A stretch of DNA of 17,153 nucleotides from positions 1 through 17,153 of the forward strand of contig CALCMV010000125.1 of NCBI GenBank assembly GCA_937967535.1, read 5' to 3'. The DNA comes from an uncultured Saprospiraceae bacterium. GTDB lineage: Bacteria > Bacteroidota > Bacteroidia > Chitinophagales > Saprospiraceae. The notes under the pieces are model-generated. The model did not search any database and was not told the DNA's origin. It was given only the letters and a program-made list of their open reading frames with translations. Both the position numbers and the translations under genes were made by a program. Each line of letters starts with the position of its first letter. Positions within the stretch are counted from its first letter, which is position 1. Shown here in pieces: positions 14,801-17,153 of the stretch.

Positions 14801-17153
14801 TTTCAACGACCACCTCATCGGTACAGCTTGTGACGATGGAAACAGTTGCACCGTAAATGATGTGTACACAACTGATTGTGAGTGCATTGGTATATATACC
14901 TGCTCTTGTCGAGCAAATGACTCCCTCGCGCTTGTAGCTCTATACAACTCAACCGATGGTGCTAACTGGACGAATCCATGGGATTTGAACCAACCGATGG
15001 ATACTTGGGAAGGTGTAGTATTGAATACTGATGGATGTGTTATTGAATTAGCTTTAGGTGGAAATAGATTAAGTGGTAATCACGTAAATCTGCCACCTGA
15101 AATTGGCAATTTGAGCCAATTGACCCACTTGGACTTATGGGGAATGCGATTAGACGGGAATATACCAACCGAAATTGGCAACTTAACTAAATTAACCTAC
15201 TTAAAACTAAATCAAAATAGCTTTACAGGAACTATTCCGCCTGAAATTGGCAACTTGATTAATCTCACTCATCTGTATCTGTATAATAATCAACTAACGG
15301 GTAGTATTCCACCGGAAATTGGTCACTTAACTAATTTGGAAATTTTGTGGCTTGGTGCTACCAATAATTTATCAGGTAGTATTCCGCCGGAAATCGGTAA
15401 CTTAATCAATCTGACATTTTTAGACCTCAATCAAATGAGTTTGAGTGGAAATATTCCACCTGAAATCGGCAACCTGATTAACCTAACCCGGTTACGCTTA
15501 CAAAGTAATGACCTAACCGGTAATATTCCACTCGAAATTTGCAATTTGACTCAGTTGGAAGAATTACATCTTTTTCAAAATGAATTGAGCGGTCATATTC
15601 CTCCTGAACTTGGTTGTCTGACCAATCTGACTGACTTAAATTTATTCAATAATCACTTTGACGGTGCAATCCCGACGGAGTTGGGTAACTTGACTAACCT
15701 TGAATCCTTAGGACTACGGGGTAATGAACTTACAGGCAATATTCCCACTGAAATTGGCAATTTAAATAATTTGACCTATCTGGGTGTAAATAACAATCGG
15801 CTTAGCGGTTGTTATTACAACAATTTAATGAGCTTGTGTAGTCAGTTAAATCCAATTTTCAACCTTAATAATTACATAAGTGACGGTAATACCTTCGATG
15901 CCACATGGGAAAATTTCTGCCTCAATGGTGATGGCATCTGCAATACGAGTCCTGTTTATCCGGGAGATTTCAATAATGACGGCGTAGCTAATAGTGTTGA
16001 TTTACTCCAATGGGGATTGGCAGAAGGTAACACAGGCACGACACGCCCGAATGCGAGCCTATCTTGGACGCCACAGTCCTCTTCCGAATGGCAATCATAC
16101 ATCAATGACATCAATACCAAACACTGCGATGGTGACGGCAACGGACTTGTCGATATCAACGATATACAAGCACTCATCAATAACTATGGCAATACCCACA
16201 CATTACCTCCTACAGTTTTTCCTGACAATCCCCTTCAGTTTAGGCTTGAAGTTGTAAGTGAAAACAATAGCGGCGGGGTCATCACCACTACTTATGACCT
16301 TTATGTAGAATCCACGCTCGGTACAGCTATCAGTACGCATGGTGTAGCGTGCAGTATTAATTTTGACAATCTAAATACCAATAGTGTTACCGTTGATTTC
16401 GCCAACTCCTCTCTACTTCCCGACGAACACATCGACATATTTAATGTCGCAGAAAATACCCTTGACATTGCCCTTACTCGCACAAGTAAAAACAACCAAC
16501 TCTGCGACGGTGCGTTGGCGAGAATCAATGTAGTCTCTGACGATATACAAGGTGGCGATCCGGTTGAATTTCTATTTAATAACGGTAAATCCATGTCTGC
16601 CAATGGTACTATAACTGATATTTTCAGTCCTACCTACACAGGAGTTTTGCCGACAGGATGTTCGTCTCGTATAGCAAATCCTGCGTTAGTAGCTGTCGGC
16701 AGCGAGTTCGGACAATTCGCCAAGGAATTTATCAAAAACTTCCTCACCGCAGAAAAAGGTTACATCAGATACCAAGCAGAAATTCACCGCATCTTAGAAT
16801 CCAAAGACGCGCGATATACGAAAGTGAATGAAGACTTTGATAAAGTAAAAGACATGGCAATGGCGATGCTCTTCCAGTCTTTTGTCAGTAAGCGTCCTGT
16901 AACCATGACCGATGAGCATATCAAGGCAATCGACAATTTCTTAGTCAGCCTCAGCCAAGCAACGAGCAAAGGCAAGCTACGGAATGAAATCACAAAAGTC
17001 CGCCAACACTTGCACGTCATGGAAAGCAAAGAAGTCAAAGATGCTTTGATTGCTTTTGACCGTGCCGGAGCTGTCGATACATCTGAAATCACCCCTTTCG
17101 ATACGCCCGACCAAGACGAATTTGAGCCACAATTACTCAACACCGCCGGACGA
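11796..17153 (+). CDS. Giant secreted M4 metalloprotease with LRR, propeller and dockerin/cohesin modules (partial)
   Basis: The frame is open from 11796 to the window's last base: 1786 codons, no stop, so the C-terminus is missing. Residues 1-19 are a signal peptide (ending LHAQ). About 55-210 form an FTP/PepSY-like propeptide. The thermolysin-type domain spans about 230-548, with HEITH (H359, E360, H363), third zinc ligand E383 and D387 in GALNESFSD, Y374, and proton-donor H458 in GVHYNSGVQN, all matching thermolysin's pattern. Then follow LRR cassette 1 (556-723, about 4 repeats), an SdiA-regulated/YjiK-like propeller (about 740-975), a DSDRDG calcium motif and Cys-rich linker (987-1040), LRR cassette 2 (1042-1382, about 11 repeats), a dockerin-like part (1389-1465), a cohesin-like part (1480-1610) and a helical tail (1636 on). 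A type IX secretion signal could lie beyond the edge; none is visible. Confidence 0.95.
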   Translation, partial: MKALLQTLVCCLIFTQLHAQYDKAPNIKNEWTAFEATDQKSAIDLMQDKSTLKLAQNDRLTLFSTKDDALGYRHYRYQQTYKDVPIEGAVYLMHEKNNRVQHANGKLVRDINMSITPTLSEATTLQSALQHINATLYAWNDPVHENMKKQIEACEDATFYPTADLVIIDPKFGEKAERYRLAYKFDIYAVEPLTRSVVYVDAHTGATLTTIEKIHDCMNDSATDVTTADGTTNYSEHVFFTACADNGPYTLANSLGGGMQVFNAVNTDGYPQIPITESLAAFQSDPTANEVHWATQNVYEYFLNTHNRNSLDDNDMPLLSWVHYGVDYNNAFWNGSWMTYGDGDGVTFNSLTAPDVVAHEITHGLTDYSADLIYAAESGALNESFSDIFGEVAERYMRGNNDWLMGEDFTVDSGKTLRDLSNPNSPDALTRQPDTYLGSFWYDITGNCTQYNDWCGVHYNSGVQNYWFYLLSEGGSGINDNDYAYNVSGIGMNKAANIAYRNLTVYLNETSQYTDARTGAIQAAIDLYGAGSNEVIQTEAAWCAVGLGTCVAPCRVTDSLALVALYNSTDGANWTNTWNLNQPIDTWYGVTLNSDGCVVELKLRNNQLTGNIPPEIGDLTNLTLLWLGDNQLSGNIPSEISNLGNLSNLILSNNQLTGSIPPEINNLTALYYIDISSNQLSGCYDAYLQGLCNSLDIANSSIDYGNNFDATFEDFCNTGAGICDAPLQSISLCSYWIENIITTTIPNDLSGITYNPLTNTLFMVQNGTPAVYETDLLGSVLRTIQLLDFEDTEGIVHISGTRFAVVEERRGDVVFFDIYPTTTTVYYTNSDIVQLPNELGPWGGNTGLEGISYDPTTNSIYVVKEKTPKGYYSFTMPTTSTTLSVSDVDIVCDMTQNPFGLSDISDVYHLNLPNLTTPVTTHSLLLSHESNTLIEIDENCNQISQLPLDGFNLFQPEGVTMDANGTIYIVEEPYFFYIFSPPMTLPDSDRDGICDGEDICPNFNDHLIGTACDDGNSCTVNDVYTTDCECIGIYTCSCRANDSLALVALYNSTDGANWTNPWDLNQPMDTWEGVVLNTDGCVIELALGGNRLSGNHVNLPPEIGNLSQLTHLDLWGMRLDGNIPTEIGNLTKLTYLKLNQNSFTGTIPPEIGNLINLTHLYLYNNQLTGSIPPEIGHLTNLEILWLGATNNLSGSIPPEIGNLINLTFLDLNQMSLSGNIPPEIGNLINLTRLRLQSNDLTGNIPLEICNLTQLEELHLFQNELSGHIPPELGCLTNLTDLNLFNNHFDGAIPTELGNLTNLESLGLRGNELTGNIPTEIGNLNNLTYLGVNNNRLSGCYYNNLMSLCSQLNPIFNLNNYISDGNTFDATWENFCLNGDGICNTSPVYPGDFNNDGVANSVDLLQWGLAEGNTGTTRPNASLSWTPQSSSEWQSYINDINTKHCDGDGNGLVDINDIQALINNYGNTHTLPPTVFPDNPLQFRLEVVSENNSGGVITTTYDLYVESTLGTAISTHGVACSINFDNLNTNSVTVDFANSSLLPDEHIDIFNVAENTLDIALTRTSKNNQLCDGALARINVVSDDIQGGDPVEFLFNNGKSMSANGTITDIFSPTYTGVLPTGCSSRIANPALVAVGSEFGQFAKEFIKNFLTAEKGYIRYQAEIHRILESKDARYTKVNEDFDKVKDMAMAMLFQSFVSKRPVTMTDEHIKAIDNFLVSLSQATSKGKLRNEITKVRQHLHVMESKEVKDALIAFDRAGAVDTSEITPFDTPDQDEFEPQLLNTAGR
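13467..13970 (+). repeat. LRR cassette 1 of the giant protease
   Basis: An N-cap (DSLALVALYNSTDGANWTN) is followed by about four 24-residue plant-type repeats of the form NLxxLxLxxNxLxGxIPPEI, i.e. 72-base DNA periods, and a C-cap with LSGCY, NNFDATFEDFC and GAGIC. The first 135 bases are nearly the same as those at 14919-15053, including 27 identical bases in a row (13497-13523). Confidence 0.88.
14919..15947 (+). repeat. LRR cassette 2 of the giant protease
   Basis: The same design as cassette 1 but with about eleven repeats: N-cap DSLALVALYNSTDGANWTN, repeats rich in IPPEIGNL, and C-cap LSGCY, NTFDATWENFC and GDGIC. Its N-cap lies exactly 1452 bases (484 codons) after that of cassette 1. 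Several repeats are close to identical (IPPEIGNLINLT occurs three times), so the array could change length by recombination or slippage. Confidence 0.88.

Overview
The window looks like chromosomal DNA from a member of the Bacteroidota, most likely a Saprospiria-type bacterium. The signs are a TonB receptor with a carboxypeptidase-regulatory-like N-terminal domain, AT-rich spacers, exact matches to the Bacteroidota -7 promoter box TAnnTTTG, and secreted proteins built from plant-type leucine-rich repeats with a dockerin/cohesin-like tail. These are assignments from motifs read by eye; no database was searched.

Layout. Positions 1-417 hold no convincing gene. A TonB-dependent outer-membrane receptor (418-3099, +) follows and faces a small Kazal-type lipoprotein (3249-3503, -); two hairpins between them look like terminators for the two directions. 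Next come five minus-strand genes, listed here by increasing coordinate: a PaaH-like 3-hydroxyacyl-CoA dehydrogenase (3873-5027), a PaaG-like enoyl-CoA hydratase/isomerase (5367-6143), a YaaA-family protein (6218-6979) and a secreted M28 metallopeptidase with PA and PDZ domains (7610-9313). A plus-strand gene of unknown function (9558-10073) converges on a large helical-repeat protein of unknown function (10145-11626, -), with a two-way terminator between them. Divergent from the latter, a very large gene starts at 11796 and is still open at the right edge (1786 codons without a stop).

The large gene is the most striking feature. It encodes a secreted thermolysin-family (M4) metalloprotease with an FTP-type propeptide, followed in the same chain by an LRR cassette, an SdiA-regulated/YjiK-like beta-propeller, a calcium-binding and cysteine-rich linker, a second longer LRR cassette, a dockerin-like segment, a cohesin-like segment and an unrecognised helical tail. 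The two LRR cassettes share N-cap and C-cap designs, and their N-cap DNA is nearly identical, which points to internal duplication.

How the genes fit together. paaG and paaH fit beta-oxidation-like steps of phenylacetyl-CoA degradation, but they are separated by 339 bp that include a probable terminator, and no other paa genes are in view. Three gene products (M28, M4, Kazal) concern extracellular or envelope proteolysis. There is no evidence that they form one system.

The spacers are rich in small structured repeats: a mirrored pair of imperfect palindromes (5134-5305), a heptamer array that folds back on itself (6154-6209), 23-bp direct repeats around a 13-bp hairpin (7516-7605), and an 18-bp tandem repeat framed by an 8-bp inverted repeat (3809-3870). 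These look like dispersed repeat elements and are, together with the large protease, the best candidates for undescribed biology here.
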